From the NCBI GenBank assembly GCA_022570795.1, contig JAKUDP010000012.1, forward strand, positions 62,001 through 126,000: DNA of 64,000 nt, read 5' to 3'. A program made the translations under genes and the position numbers. The notes under the pieces were generated by a model. It was not told the DNA's origin, made no database searches, and worked only from the letters and a program-made list of their open reading frames with translations. Below are positions 1 through 16,000 of this stretch, one piece after another; position 1 is the stretch's first letter; each line of letters starts with the position of its first letter. The DNA is from Sphaerulina vaccinii. Lineage: Eukaryota > Ascomycota > Dothideomycetes > Mycosphaerellales > Mycosphaerellaceae.

Positions 1-3000
1 GTAAGTATATTTCTATACTAAAAAAGCAATACTTGTATTAGCTATATTTACCTATTATAATTCGCTCTCCCGCCCTACGAGCTAGCTATAGGCTAGCTCC
101 TAGTAAGATATTATATAAAGCCTACTTCGAAGTAGGTAAACCTAAGCTTAAGTTATAATAGCTAATTAACTTAGTATAGACTATATATAGTCTATCTATA
201 CTAAAGTCTTTATATCTTTCTAGAGTGCCGAGCTTAAGATATATACTAGGAAGCCAAATATACTATATAAAGCAGACAATATAGGCTTGTTTGTAGTATA
301 AAAGTTGTTAGATTCCTTAGTAATAGTATTTATTTATACTATACTATATCTTGCCTTAATCTTACTCTACTACTATACTATTATAGTCTATCGATATACC
401 TTACTATATCTACTTAGCTTTATTATACTCTTGCAATAGATAGCCTAATATATATATATTAGAGCGAGATATTTAATATAGGTTAAGTCGATAATATACT
501 ATACTCTATAGTATTATATAATTTATTTCTATACTTACTAATTAAATTTTTCGAAGTAAGCTTAGGTTAGATATATAAAGTATATAGGCTATATTAGCTA
601 TATAGAACAAGCTACTACTAAGTACTTTTAGTATATTAGCCTTAGCTAGTAGTTATACTTTACTATCGAAGTATGCTAGTATATATAGTAGAGCTCTAAG
701 TTATTAGTCTTGTCTAGAGGAGCGCTTATATAGTATTTGTACTAATAAGAATAATAGGCAACTATATCTACTATTTAGTTTTAGAATATAATTAATATAC
801 TAGAAAGCTAGCTAATTCTATACTCGTATTAGCTTTAGGCAAAATAAGTATTTATAAACTTAGTTAGTTAATAATTACTATTTCGAAATTTATATTATTA
901 GATATCTATATAAAGCTAGTAGAGTTAGTATCTAGGCTCTTAGCCTATTTTTATTTCTACTTCTTCTACTAGTATATCTATATTAGAAGCTACTAGTATA
1001 TAGAAAATATTAATATAAGTAGTTCTAATTACTAGTATAATAAAACTACTCTATCTATACTAGAGTATAGTAACTAGAGCTATAGAAAGATAAAATATCT
1101 ACTAAGTAATTAGTATAGAGAGCCTCTAAGTATAATACTAATTATAACTTATAATATTTTAAAAAGTATTATAGATTAGAATATACAATTTCTATTAAAT
1201 ACTATATACTACTTTATAGTCTTAATATTCTATATTCTACTATATAGTATTTCGAATATAATTATAAAAGTAATAGCTATTAAGTATAATAGAGGAATAT
1301 ATATAGCTACTACCTATAAAACTTATTAGCTATAGTTACTAAGCTAATTTAAATACTTACTTATAGTATATTTTACTATCTAAATAGAGTTATAGATACG
1401 ATTCTAGAAATCTAGTAGGAAGTAAATACTATCTACTAGCGCTATAGAAACTAGCCTAAATATATATAGGCTAAAATATTATATAGCTAGGTAGTCTCTA
1501 TACTTAAAATAGCTACTATTAGTATAGGAATTAGGTACTTTTTCTATTTAGATTAGCTCCTATCTATTCTATAATAGAAGTAAAAAATATATTTTTATAC
1601 TAGATATAGTTTATAATATAAAAAATATATATAATATAGAATATAAGGCCTAGTATCTACTAAAAGTTAGCTAAGTAATAAAGTATTATAATACTCTATA
1701 CTATATATCTATAGAGAATAAAGCTACTATATAAAGACGATACTACTAATATAGTATATCTATACTATTAACAACTTATTAATACGTCGATATATATAGG
1801 TTATAGCAAGCTACGAGAGCAAGTATAGAATAGTATAAAAAGAAAAGCCTAGTAAGTAGAATAGAAAGCTAGAGATACTAATTTATATTATATTATACTA
1901 TTTATCTATTATTTATAGAAGTAGAGGTAGTTTCCTATATCTTTATATTTTAGAGCTATAGAGTCTTTTACTAGTAGCTTATATTATCTACTCGAAGTAT
2001 TAATAGATCTATAGAATTTTGTAGTAAGATATAATAGTAAGATTAGTAATAACTAATCTTCTAGTTTAGTAGAAAAAGTATAGGTTTGTATATACCTATT
2101 CTTTATAGTAATATCTCTTATAAATATCTAAAAGTAGGGGACTAGTTCCTAAATAGAACTACTAGACTTACTAACTATATTATATACTAGTAATAGTATA
2201 TATAGATAGGAAGATGCTATATACTATAGGTTCCTAATTCTAGAATACTATAATTAATTCTTACTACTATATATACTTAGTAATTAATAGCTAATTAGTA
2301 ATTAGAGAACTATTCTACTATTAGAGGAGTTTTCTCGTATCTAAATAGACGAGTTCTAAAGCCTCTATTTGTTTACCTAGACTATAGTATAACAAAGGCT
2401 AGATATCTAGAGTATCGAATATAGCTATATAAACTACTCGGAGGCTCGATACTTAGAAAAGATTATAGTTAGAATCGTAGTAAGCTTTTATTTTAAAACT
2501 AACAACTTAGACGACTATAGTATAGAAGAGGTCGCAAAGTCGAAAATCGAAGTTATTACTATATATATTAGGTTGCCTTCGAAGCTATAATAGTATAATA
2601 TATATAAAAGAACACTTATAACTCTATATACTATTAGTAAACTACCTTTAGACTACTATCGTCCTACTACTAACTAGTAATAATCGAAGAGGGTACTCTA
2701 TACTACTACAAATATACCTACTTAGAAGTATTTTATAAATAAAAATTATATAAACGCTTTCTAAAGCATTATAAGTAGGCCTCGACTATTATATATAGTA
2801 ATAGATATAGAGTTAGTAAACTCTAGTAAAGAGTACTAGTAAGATATACTAGCGCTACTATTAGCTATACCTCGCCTAAAAAGATAGCTAGTAGAATCCT
2901 TTCTAATACTATACTCGAATAAATATTATAAGCTAGATAAGCTAGCTATTAAAGTCTATAAAATAATAATTAGAGGAGGGCTATAATTTGTATAGTACCT

Positions 3001-4079
3001 ATACTTCTAGCTAAAGATTAGAGATAGCCTTAATAGCTATAAGCTAGATAGGAACAAGTTAATAGCTCTCGAGCTATATAAGAGATATAATATCTATAAA
3101 GCATAATCGAAGTAAAAGTTAAACTAGATCTCTATAGTAACCTACTTTCTTACTATAGTTATAGAACTAAGAAATAGTAGACCTAGGCTAGGAAATTAGT
3201 TAGTACTATTAATAGATAAGGATACTAGAAGTTAATATTAGTATCGAGCCAAGTTCGAGAGACTACTTATAGATATTATAAATAATATTATAAAATAATA
3301 TTAATATATCAATATAGCCTATTATATATAGATTGTATTTATAGGTATATTATATACCTATTACTATATAGGCACTCCTAACCAAAATATTATAGCCTAT
3401 CTAGAATTATTTCTAGTTTGTAGTTATAATATAGATATATATACTAGTAACAAAGTCGAGATTGTTACTAGTAATATTACCAAAATACTACTAGATAATA
3501 GTAATAATAGTTCCTAGCGACTAATTAACTCCGAGTATGTTATAGACTCTATAAGTATAGTTATAGTATCTAACTTGAAGTAAGATTCTCTTTATTAATA
3601 AAAATATATAAAGTATAAGTTGTAACAATCTCTTAGCTTAATAGATACAAGACTAAAGCTCGGGCTCGCAGTACTATAGCCTAGAGACTAGCCTACTTAA
3701 GCCGAGTATCGACTCGCAGTGTCTATATATATATTTCTATAAACTAACAATAAGCCTAGCCTAGGAGAATCTATTTAGAACCTACTTTTCTACTAACTTG
3801 CGAATTGTAGTAGTAGTACTATCGAAAGTCTACTAGCTTTTAATTATTTTAATATTCTATTTATAAATAAAGACTTCTTTATATATATATAGCTAGAGCC
3901 TATTACTAATAGAATAGTAGAGCTAGTTAAACCTAGTTCTTTTTCTACTAATTAGAGTTATACTAATATTTCTAGAGTAGTAGTATTAGACCGTTCCTAA
4001 TTAGTAGTAAGAAATATTTAGATAAATAATATACTACTAGCTAAAGATAGAAATATAATTAGTTTAAAGCTATCGAGGT

Positions 4080-6118
4080 AGATATATTTACTAGAATATA
4101 TAATTATATTACTAAGAAAATATCTATTTTCTAGGCCCTAGTTTTAGAAAGATATAAGTACTAAAATTCTTTTTTTTTAAATACTATTAGAAAGGCAAGT
4201 ATAGTATATAAGAGAATTTAGCTAGACTACTATATATACTTTATATTTAAGATATATACCTATATCTATATAGGCTATATTTTCTCTATTCTAATTCTAT
4301 TAGTTTATATAGTTACTTCGAGATAGATCTAGATAAATATATACTTAGCTATAAATCTACTACAACCTTATATATATTTAGTTTGTTTTCGAGAACTTAA
4401 AATAGATTTTTTAAGCTTCTATATATACTATCTAAATACTTATAATACTAGGTATATAAGAATTGTTCTTTAGCTTACTAGACAATCTAAAGATTAATAG
4501 TACCTCTAATATAGTATCTAAGTCTAGTAGCTACTAGCGACGAAGTTAGTAAGGCTATAAAGTAAAGTATTCTATAGTAAGTTAGGCTTGTTATTTTAAG
4601 CCTAGCGAGAATTTATATAATAAGGCAACTAAAAGAACCTTACTTTAGAACTACTTGCTACTTATTTACTTACTATATCCTATACTAATAAGAAGTATAG
4701 CTATAGATATTATATCTACTATAGATTTTAATTATATTTCTACTTTCGAGTAGTAGATTTATATACTATTCCTATTAGACTTAAGCGCTTTTAGAGAAGT
4801 TTTCCTATAATATAGCGCTTACTAAAACTTCTATACTAGACTTCTATATCGGTACCTTCGGCTATATAAAAAGTAGGCTATAATATATATTAACGAGGTC
4901 TACTCTATATATTTATTAGAAGATATTAATTATATATAGCTTGCTACTTACTCTTTCTATATAACTATATATAAGGAGAGTAGCTTTCGACTCTACGAGC
5001 TCGCGCTAAACTACAACCTTCCTCGACTAGGCAACGAGTTCCTCTATAATCTCTATAACCTTCTTTAGTTAAGGCGTCTCGAAAATATTATTATTTTAAT
5101 ACTACTTCCCAAACTCGAAGATAATACTCTTATTCTAGAAACCTAGCTAGCCGAGGAGGTAGGAAGTTATTCTAGTATATAATTCTATACTATTACTATA
5201 GACTACGTAGGTACGGCAGTTATAACAAACTAGGCGTTCGATAATAGTAGGGATAGCTATATTAATATATATATAGTAAAAGTATATATTAAGAACTATA
5301 TAGGTATATACGAAGTAAAGGGCTAGACGAGGTCTACTATCTTATATAAGAATAAAGAGTATACTAATTATAAGAGTCTATATCTATATATTAGTCTACT
5401 ATACTTAACTAGATAAGGCCTATTTACTCTCTATCTATTTCCTCTCTATTAAGTATTATTTTATAGTATTACTCTCTAACTCCTATATTATATTTTGTAT
5501 CTAAACTATATCGACTCTATTATATTCTATAAGGTCTAACTAACTTATAGAATATATATAGCTCTATAATACCTACTTTCCGAAAGTATCGCTTCTTTCC
5601 TTAGGTAGATTAGTACCGGCAATATAGGCTTTATTCAAACTATCTATATCGACTTTCTAGACTTCAATACTCTAGACGTCGGTAATATTACTATTAAAAG
5701 TAACAACGCCGAAATTATTATATAGATTCGGGACTACTATACGAACGTATCGACTCTTATTCTAGCACTATATAGTATAGATACTATAGAGCTTCGTCTT
5801 AATATATTAGACAATATATATATTATTATAGAGGCGCTAGAGCTAGTTAATACTTATTTTAGAGCTATCTTATCTCTAGAAGAAATTATTATTAAAGTAT
5901 ACGAAGATAGTCCGAATAATTAGATTAGGAGAGAAATAGTACAACTTAGTTAGAAAGTCGAGAGTATAAAACTAGAAAATTATAATAGAAGCTTTAGTAA
6001 TAGTAATAAATCTATTATCGACTATAATAATAGTTTGTTAGAGAACGACTATAATTTATTTAATAACAATTATAATATTAATAATAATAGTAACTTTTAG
6101 AAAAAAGTAGCTAATTGA
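4080..6118 (+). pseudogene. RIP-degraded long reading frame, family unknown
   Basis: One frame can be followed for roughly 680 codons. It is interrupted by many TAG/TAA codons, as expected if Gln, Trp and Arg positions were mutated, while the intervening residues remain protein-like (for example FRLYELALNYNLPRLGNEF near 4,985-5,042 and DFLDFNTLDVGNITIKSNN near 5,650-5,707). The frame ends at a TGA (6,116-6,118), unlike the TAG/TAA stops upstream, so this is probably the original terminus. The C-terminal 60 codons are Asn/Ser-rich. The absence of frame changes argues for point mutation rather than indels. I do not recognise the family. The true start is not visible; the left limit is only how far I followed the frame. 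Confidence 0.5.
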
Positions 6119-9100
6119 CCTATAGTATCCAAATCTAGAATGCCTACTAAACTTTTTGGTTTAATACCTACTACCTTTGAGAGTATCTTTTAGACTTGCT
6201 ATATAACAAAATTAATTTAGAAATATAATTAGTTAGAATTGACAAAAAGTAGACTCTACTTCGCACTACTATTTTATATACTACTTGTCGTATATAGCGA
6301 GTCTAAGAACTAAGATAAGCTTGAGTCGGCTATAGAGTAGTTAGTATCTAAGGTATATAGTAATAACTCGAGATACTAACTTTGTTTATTATAGTATGTA
6401 GCTTGCAATCGATAGTAGGTTAGATCGTATATATATAATTCCTCGATCTTAGTATTAACTTTCTTAGTTAATATATAGCTAATAAGCTTGGAATTTTTTT
6501 AGTAGTCTAACTACGTATATTTAGTACTAGGTATTAAGGTTAAGGATGCCTCTAATAATTGCTTGTATTCGCTATATACGAATTTGTATATAGTTATATT
6601 ACTAGCTATAATTTGCTTTGTAGGCTTGGAGTCAAGTATTCTATATAATAAGTATTTCTTACTACCTCTTATATACTTACCTAGCGCTACTCAAAATTAG
6701 TCAAATCTATATTTAGTATTCTTAATATCTGCGAGATTAGATAGAAGTATATTCCTATAGCTTGAATATAGACGCTATAGATTGTAGCCTCTATCTTAGA
6801 GATTATTAACTTAGAGATATCGAGTTATAAAGTTGCGCTTTCTTAGAAGTAACTAGACGCCAATATATCTAGCAGCCTATATATCTACTAGTTTGCTATA
6901 TATTATTCTACTTTTCTACTTAGGCGCTAGATATTCTATAGTACCTCTAGCTCTAGAAGTGCATTTTGGTCTACTATCAAAGTATTTTCGAATAGAAGTA
7001 GTATCGATTAGTACTATATAGAGTAGGGCTCTAGAGTATATATAGATATTCTAAGTCTTAATATTATAATAGATTTTGTCGATTGTATATAGATTCCGAA
7101 TAGAAAATATTAATTATATAAAGAGAATCTATTATTTAAAGTCCAAATAATTCTTATTCTAAAGTATAGTTATAAGATTATATAGGTATAGTAGCTTATA
7201 GAAGGCGAAAACCTTACTAGACCTAGAGTATATTATACTATCTCGAAACCTCTAGATATAGTAGCTTCTAAAGTAGTAGAGTACAAGCTATTAGATAGTC
7301 GACCTTTCTATATTAAGCTCTTCTAGAAAGCGTTAGTAGCTACTATCGTTCTTCTATTTATATCTTACTACTACTAATATACTATACTTAGAATAAAGAG
7401 TAGTAGATATTATTATCGAGCTTCTATACCTAGCTATACTAACAATCTTCTATTTACTAATAGTCTTATTATTTGTAGTTAGAGTTATAGAGGTACTAGT
7501 AATAAGTAAATTGCCTCCTACTATACTTCTAATATATCTTTCTATTACTCTACTTATTTCGACTTTTACTATACTACTTACTTATATATATATTATCTAG
7601 TACTATAGTCTACTAAGATCTAGAAAATATTTCTAGTTAGCTAGTAGAAATACTATTCTATCGGCTTGTTAGTATTACTAGTACGCTAGGTATAGTATAT
7701 ATACTTTGCTTGTATATAGTTTGTATCGTATCTAAAAAGCGAATTATTATATACTACTTTATATACTAGAGTATCTATACTATATAAGAAATCGAATATA
7801 ATATAATAGTAGTATACTTTAGTAGAGCGTCCTCTTTCTTATAAGTATAGTAGAATATCGGAGCTTCTAGTAAGTTCTATCTAGGTAGGCTAATAGCTAA
7901 TAGACTAGCCGAAGTATAGTACCTCTAGGCTATAGTTTAGAGAAATACCTATAAAACTATACTATAGCTAATTTGGCTTAGCTAATATAGTAGAGGTACA
8001 AGTTATATCCAAAGTATCTACTAGATTATTCTAATCTATAGTAATATATAAACTACTATTAGTATATCTACTAGTATTATCTAGTAGAAAGAAACTTAGA
8101 CTAATATCGATAATTTTGTCTAGAGGATACTTCTTTTTATAATATAAGAATATATACTAGTAGTCTAGAATAGGCTTATACTCGCTTAGTACTAGTAGAA
8201 TCTAGTCTATAAAATTACTAAAGCTTTTAATAGTAGCTTTTCTAGATAGTAAGAGAACTATAATAATACTATACTATTAGAAGAGCTTATTATATATTAC
8301 TAGTATAAAAGGAATTAGAAATATTATTATTATAGTAGTACTAGTACTAACAAGGAGAAGATAGTATATAGAGGTAATAGCTCGGAAAGTAATAAGAAGC
8401 TAGCTATTTATATATATAATATAGTAGCTAGTATATATCTCTAGCTCTCTAGTTAGTAGTAGTATCTAAATTAAAATAGTTAGTTAAGTATCTTCGAAAG
8501 CTTATTATATAATCTATACTCTATATTACAAGCTAAAATATAGTCTACTTCTATAGTTAATCTAGTACTACTTTTCTTTCTCGGCTTCTCTATTAATAGA
8601 GCAAATATTACTATATTTTACTAGTATAGTAAAAAAAAAAATATATAGTAACAACTCTAATATTTCTAATCTACTATTATTAATAAAGCGCGCTTGTCTC
8701 TTTCTAATAGCCTATTATTCTTCGATATCTATAATAATATATAGTATTGCTATTAGCCCGACTAACTAAGAGAACCTCGAGAAGTACTATAGATCTTATC
8801 TAGATCTTGCGCAAGTTAATAAAAAGTTAAATAACTTTTAGTAGCTATAGAACTAGGCCGAGGTATATTACTCGGATAATAAAAGTAGCTTTAGAAATAA
8901 TAAAATTATATAGTTACTAGACTAGAATAATAAAAAGTAGCGCGATATACTAATAATATAGTATAATAACAAATATAAGAAGTATAGAATACTAGATATA
9001 TAGTACAAAGCTAGTAATACTCGATAATAGAACTATATAGTAAAAGGCTCTAACTCTTAAATCTAATAGAATTATAAAAATAACTTAGAAGAACTTTTGT

Positions 9101-9359
9101 AGCTAGATATATATAAATTAGTAATAAGTAATATAAGTAATATATAACTACTACCTTTAAAGAAGCCTTATATAATACCTATAGCTTATACTTATATAGG
9201 TAGATAGTTACTTATTATACTCTAAGAGCTTTTATATATCTACTACTAAAAGTTTAGAAAAAGATATATAAAAAGCTAAGTATAAAACAAAAAGTATATA
9301 TTATATATCTAATAAAAGTATATCTTATAGTATTATTAATTATAAAGAAGCTATTTACA

Positions 9360-10075
9360 AAGTAGTATAGATATACTAGCCCAACTATATCTACTAGAGC
9401 GACTTTTGTACGTCGGTTATATATAATAATATCTCGAGTCTTGGCTTTGGGCCGTACTATAGCTATATACGACCCTATTCTTATAGTCTATATCTAATAT
9501 TCTTTTCTAGTACCGAAAACAACTTTCTATAGACAATCTACTATATAGTAATAGATTATCTAAGATACCTCCTTTATAGATCGGCTACTTTTATAATTAA
9601 TCTAAGTATAATACTTAGCGATTTTATCTTTTAAGTATAGAGTAATAGCCAAATAGCGCTAGATTTACTAGTATAGAAGTTTATAAATAACTATAAATTT
9701 GAGCTAGTCTAGTATCTAAGTATTATACTATTATAGATAGTAGTAGATAAGTAGTAAAAGGAGTTATAATTAGTAGAGGTAGTATTATATAACAAGAATA
9801 ATAAAGTAACTCCTATATATTACTTTAGGAAAACAAACGAACTTGTACTATAGGTAGAGGAATAGATCTTACTAGAACTAAAAATACCTTCTAGTAAAAA
9901 TAAAATTTGCTTAGAATTACCTCTTGCCTAGAACTTATTAATTAAGTAATATTATTATCTCTTTTGCCTCTAGTTTTTTATTAATAACTATTTTATAAAG
10001 CTAGCCCTCTCCTTAGGCTTCTTACTTACTAACTATCCGAATTAGGTAAGGTAGCTCTACTCTTAAAGCCTAAGA
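9360..10075 (+). pseudogene. RIP-degraded reading frame, family unknown
   Basis: About 235 codons stay in one frame with only TAG/TAA interruptions. Readable stretches include SSLGFGPYYSYIRPYSYSL near 9,433-9,490 and NKVTPIYYFRKTNELVL near 9,800-9,850. It is probably a transposon-encoded or repeated-gene protein destroyed by RIP. No motif allows a family call, and both ends are undefined. Confidence 0.35.
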
Positions 10076-13000
10076 ATAAATATCTAGTAACAATTTATAA
10101 AAAGCTTAGTATAAGATTGTTAAATCGAGCGCTAAGACAATATTCTTTCTTAAATAATATAGTAACAACTATAAAATTATTAAATATTTATAGTTAGAAA
10201 TATAGTATATAGTCTAAAGTATTTTACTCTATATACTAAAGCAAATGCTTCTTACTTTTTAGGAAGAAAATATAATATTTTCTAACTCAAATATCTATAT
10301 TATATTCTAGGTATTAGCCTGCGAGTTTATAGTAAAGATATAGATAATATTCCAGGTCAAAACTATATATCTTTTAGTATATTATAGCGCTCCTATATAG
10401 TATATAGCTATACTTATTATAATAGTAGACTAGTAACAAGTAGGGCGCGTATAGATCTAAAAACTAGAAATCGAATATAGGAGTTCGGATAGAGTATTTG
10501 AGTTTATAGCCTAGAAGTAGAATCTAGCTCTAAGGTATATAGCCCTATAGTAGATATTCGCATAGGAGCGCAAGCCCGTATAGGTAATTACTAAGTTAAA
10601 TCTATATCTAGTAGCCGAATTTTAGTAGGTATTATATAAGTATCTATATCAAGTTATATAAGAGTCTATCTATATCGATAGTAGCTATTTCTATAACTAT
10701 TTTTCTATTTCCTAATATATAGAGGATTGCGCTTTAATTATTAATTTAGTATTAAATATATAGTTCGGGCAGTTCGGAATTGTAGCCTAGTATAAACTAC
10801 GTAGTATATATTATATATACTACTAAAGTTTATCTATCTTATATTATATAGACTATAATAATAGTACTAAAATCTCTTTACTAGAGCTAGATCTCTTACT
10901 TTAGCTTCGACTTTTTTATTAATTTTACAAGCTTAGAGAAACTACTATCTATAGCCTGCCGGTTTAGCAAGTTGTACGAATATATTTATACTTATTTAAA
11001 TTAATTACTAAGCTCTAACAAATAGTTTTTTAAGATAGTATAGAAGATTTGTAGCTATTTCTATTTCTCGATTCTCTCTTTCGATTCTTTTATAATAAGG
11101 CGAAGGTCTTTATCCGAATAAGTAGCGACCTTCTTAGGTAAAAATATACTTAATAACTTTCGAAGTAGATAATACTTAATAACTTAATAATAGATATTAT
11201 CTATAAAGGTTTTCTATATAACCTAAAGATATTTAGTACTATTCTCGAGCTGCTTGCTAGAAGTTATATCTTGTAATAAGTAGTTAGAGTAGCTTTAGCC
11301 TTAGAATATACTTACTTATCTATATCTATAATAACTCGACTTTATAGTAATATAAGAAATATCTAGATATCTATATTATTATTACTAATATAGATACGTC
11401 TATTATAGTCGTAGCTTGTAGTCTTATCTATAGCCTTCTTTAAGGTATTATATATAGCTTTATTATATAACTTCTAAATATTGTCGGTATAATAATAGTT
11501 ATATATAAGTAGCTATTAAGATTTATTATTCTAAAGTTTAGTAAGCTTTTAATTAGTATCTACTTTTATTTACTCGAGCTTCTAGGTAGTACTCTCTCGT
11601 AGCTTCCTTTAGATATAGCCCTTATTAGTTATATAAGATATTACTAATACTATAAATATACTTAGGTCTTTATATAGATATTTAAAATAGTTAATTACTA
11701 AATACTTCTATTTACTAGACTACTTATAGAATAGCTCTACTAAGAAAATATAATTATAGTCTCTAAGCAATTTCTACTTATAAGTTTTTATATATATCTA
11801 GAACCTTATTAAACTTAGTATATTTAGATAGCTAGATAATATACTTTTTTAATCTATTCTCGAAATACTAAGTCTATAACTAATACTAGCCTATTAGTAC
11901 TAGTATTACTTTTACTATTAGAGCTACTATTAGTAGTAGAAGTATAATAAGCTACTATTTGTTTTTTACTAGTAGTTCTTATTATATTAGACAACTAAAT
12001 ATTTAGAGTATAGATAAGAGCTTATAGTTAAGTTAGTAGTATTAAGTTATCTAACTTTTTAAAAAAGTAAATATCTATATAGTTCCTCTAGAGTATAGAA
12101 TAGTAGATACTATCGAATTTTATTACTAGCTTTAATAGATAAAGATATATATTAGTTATAGTTTATTATATATTACCAAGTCTATTTAACTACTTAAGTA
12201 TTTTCTATTCTAGAGTCTTTATATTTTAATATACTTTTAGTATCTCTTTCTATATATAATAGTCTAATAAGTTCTATAAGTACTATTATAAGTTGCTTAT
12301 ACCGATACGGCTCGGATCTATATATTACTAACTCTAAGAAGGTAGTTCGAAGAAGATATACTCTAATATCTTGTACTATTCTAGTAATATACTCTATTCT
12401 ATTTACTTAGGCGAAGAGTTTTTAAAAAGGAAAAATCCGAGCTTTAGCTTTATTATATTTTTATTTTATATAAGTAGAAGTAATATAACTTTCTATACCT
12501 CGATTTATTAAATCTAGCTTAGTAATAATTCTAATTATATATTCTCTAGACTTATTATATATTTTAAATTAAATATAATAGATTAATTAGTAATATTATT
12601 ACTAGCCTAGATAATAGTAGAAATAATTTAATATAGACTAGCTATATAAGAGTTAATAAGTATATATAGTATTAATATTAGCTTCTATCTAATCTTTACT
12701 TAGTATCTAGATAATACCTAGTAGGTCTATAATACTAAAATATAAACCTATCTAACTAGAGGCTCGGATCTAGAGTATGTCCCTTGCAAAAGCTAAACTA
12801 GTATAATTGCTCGAGAAGCTCTTAATACCTATAATAGCTCCTACTTTAAATATAATAGTCGATAGCTCTTCGAAAGAATCGATCTATCTAGAAAATTAGA
12901 GTATCTAGACTTTGCGTTCTTCTATATATAAAGAATAGAGTATAATAGAAATAGTAATTAATATTTCTATATTTTTATTTTTAAGTATAATCTCTATTAC

Positions 13001-16000
13001 GAACTTTATATAGAAACTATCTTAGTATAGAAAAGAAATTCTAGTAATTCTTTCTAATACTAAGCTCTTACCTACTAATTAATTTTAATATATAATAAGT
13101 TATAGTAAGGTAATATACTCGCTAAAACCTCTTCTTCTAGTAGAAGCAATTTCTCTAAGTCGGGTACTAGACTATACTAAATATAGCTATAAGAAAGCTA
13201 GACTAATCTCGCCTATACTCGCAAAGCCTAGGAAAGCTAAAATAACTTTTAGAGGAAAATTTTTAAGTTCGAGTATAGTAATATTTGTAGGGATGTTTTA
13301 GAAATCTAGTCTATTTTTTTATATAGATTTATATCTCGTATATAGTAGTACTTCTAGTACCTACTTAATTTTACTATATAAAAAATATCTAATAGCTCTA
13401 GTTATTATTATAAAACTATATCTAGAATATACTTAGAGTAACCTTTTAAACTTGCTTTAGAGTCTATCGAAAGTAATAGATAAAGTATAAGTCGAAAGTA
13501 ATATACTTAATAGATCTCTCTAAAGGATTCTATTTATAGTACTTATAGGTAGGGTATTAATACTAGCCTAGATCCTTATAATATTAGATATAAGTTAGTT
13601 TAAAAGTTTTATATTTTATATATATAGAAGCTATCTATATATAGCTTCTTATATATATTAACTATTTAATAGTACTATAATATTATCTAGAAATATATTA
13701 ACTTTAAAGTATAATAAATATAAAGGCTTTCTAATAAGTACTAGAGTTATATTATTTATAGTATATTCTAGAATATTATCGAAAGTATATAAAACTACCT
13801 AGTTGCGAACCCGACTTCCTACTAACCTATCGACTAATATAGTAATATTCTACTAAGTAAGATAATACTATACTTTTATTACTAATAATATATTATTAGC
13901 TCGATTTTACTTATAATATACTATTATTAATTTATTTCTCTATTCTAACTTTCGAAAGTCTATTTAGTTATAATCTCTATATTAAGCTTTATCTATATCT
14001 ATTTCTATTAATTTTTCGAGAGTTAGCGCCTACTAAGATTTATTTACTCTATCTAATTCTAGATTTAAAATATATAAATATAAATTATACTTAGTAGACT
14101 ATAGGTAACTATATATAATATTAGCTTTACTTATATCTATCTATATTTATAAACTACCTAATATACCTTCTATATCTAGAAAGGGTAGCGTCTATATTAG
14201 GAAATAGCTATAGCGCTTAGAGCCTAGATATACTAAGCTTATATAACTTCTTATTCTACCTAGCTTTATATTTTTTTTTTCTTTTTTAATACTTTCTATA
14301 ACTTAGCTTTCTCTCTTTCTCTAGCTCGCTCGCGGCTATAATAAGACTAGAATACTCTATAATAATACCTACTATAGCCTATAGATACTAAATAGCAACT
14401 TCTTCTATATAACTTCTATATATAAGTAATTCGGCTATACTTCTATAACTTATATATATCTCTATACTTTTTAGATAATCTATACTATATATACTTCTCT
14501 ACTAGTAGCCTTTAGGCTTTAGATATAGCGTCGCCTCTATAGATATAAGAGACTTAACCTCGGTATTGCAAAAACCTAATTATACTCTTAATATAATATA
14601 CTATATAATACTATAGCCTCTAATTAGCAACTTCGTAGAAGCTAAACTTCTATTAGATAATAACTCTCGATACGGCGGCTACTATAGAATAGTACTTGCT
14701 ATACTCTTATCTAATCTAGATATACTAAAATTAGCTATTATAATCGAGCTCTACTAGTATTATATCTTTATTCTCTAAAACAAGTCTATTAATACTACTA
14801 TATAGTAGATATCTATAGCGCTATGCAAGAGCGCTACTAATATATTCTATTAGTATTACCTCCTATAGAGAGCTTGTATAAGTTAATTACTATATATTAG
14901 CTTAGGTCTTATTATAGGTAGTATATCCTATAGGTTGCCTTTTAGAGCTAATACTAGTAATATAGATTTCTATAAGCTACTTTATTTAGTATACTACTTA
15001 CTAGCTTCGGCTAGGTACTTACTTAGTAGAGCGCGCTATATTTAGTATTACTTTATATTATTTTATAATTATATAAAAAGAAGTATTATACTATTCTAAC
15101 TATTACTCTAGTAAATTCTAGCTTATAGAATACCTTTCTCTTTAGAGATCCGACGTAGTAATAGGCTTTATTTATATTTTAATAAATATAGCCTCGGCTA
15201 CCTCGCAATCTCTATATATAGTATATATTAGGCTATTACCTATATACTTTCTTAGTTTACTTATAATATAAAAGAAAGAGTTAAGTAGAGTACGTATATC
15301 TATTCTATATAATTATATTAGATACTATAAACTTACTTAATATAAAATTCTAATTAGGTTACAAATTATATATTATATAATAAAAAGAATATATAGGCTG
15401 CCTCCGAGGCTAATAAATCGCTCTTTACTAGTCTATTTTATACCTATATATAGTTATTATTATATAGTTACCTAGAAGATATAGTAGATAAGCGCTACAA
15501 AAACATACTTTATAAAATATACTTATCGAGTTATAGAAACATCTAGTATCTATTATTCTTTCTTATACTATATCTAGATATACCTACTTATTACTAGAAT
15601 CCCTCCTACTCTACTCTACTAAACCTATCGAATCTATAACTTCCTAATTATACTATACCTACCTAATATTATACTATATTTATAATAGATTAGTAGATAC
15701 TCTAATACTTATTATACTTAATTATATAGCAATTTGTACTTTATATCGAACTAATTTTCCCTTTTTAGATTTGCTTATTTATATCTAAATTATATAAGGT
15801 AATAAAAGAACGAGAGTATAAATATAAGTATAGGAAGATAGCTAATAATATTTAGTAGTAAAGCGAAGTATAGAATAATATTCTAAGTAAGTCTACTTTT
15901 ATAAGTACTAGAGTAGAGATACTCTATAAAAGTTGCAAGTCTAATAAAGTTACTATCTTAGACTCTAGATACTAGTAGTAGCTACTATTAATTATATACG

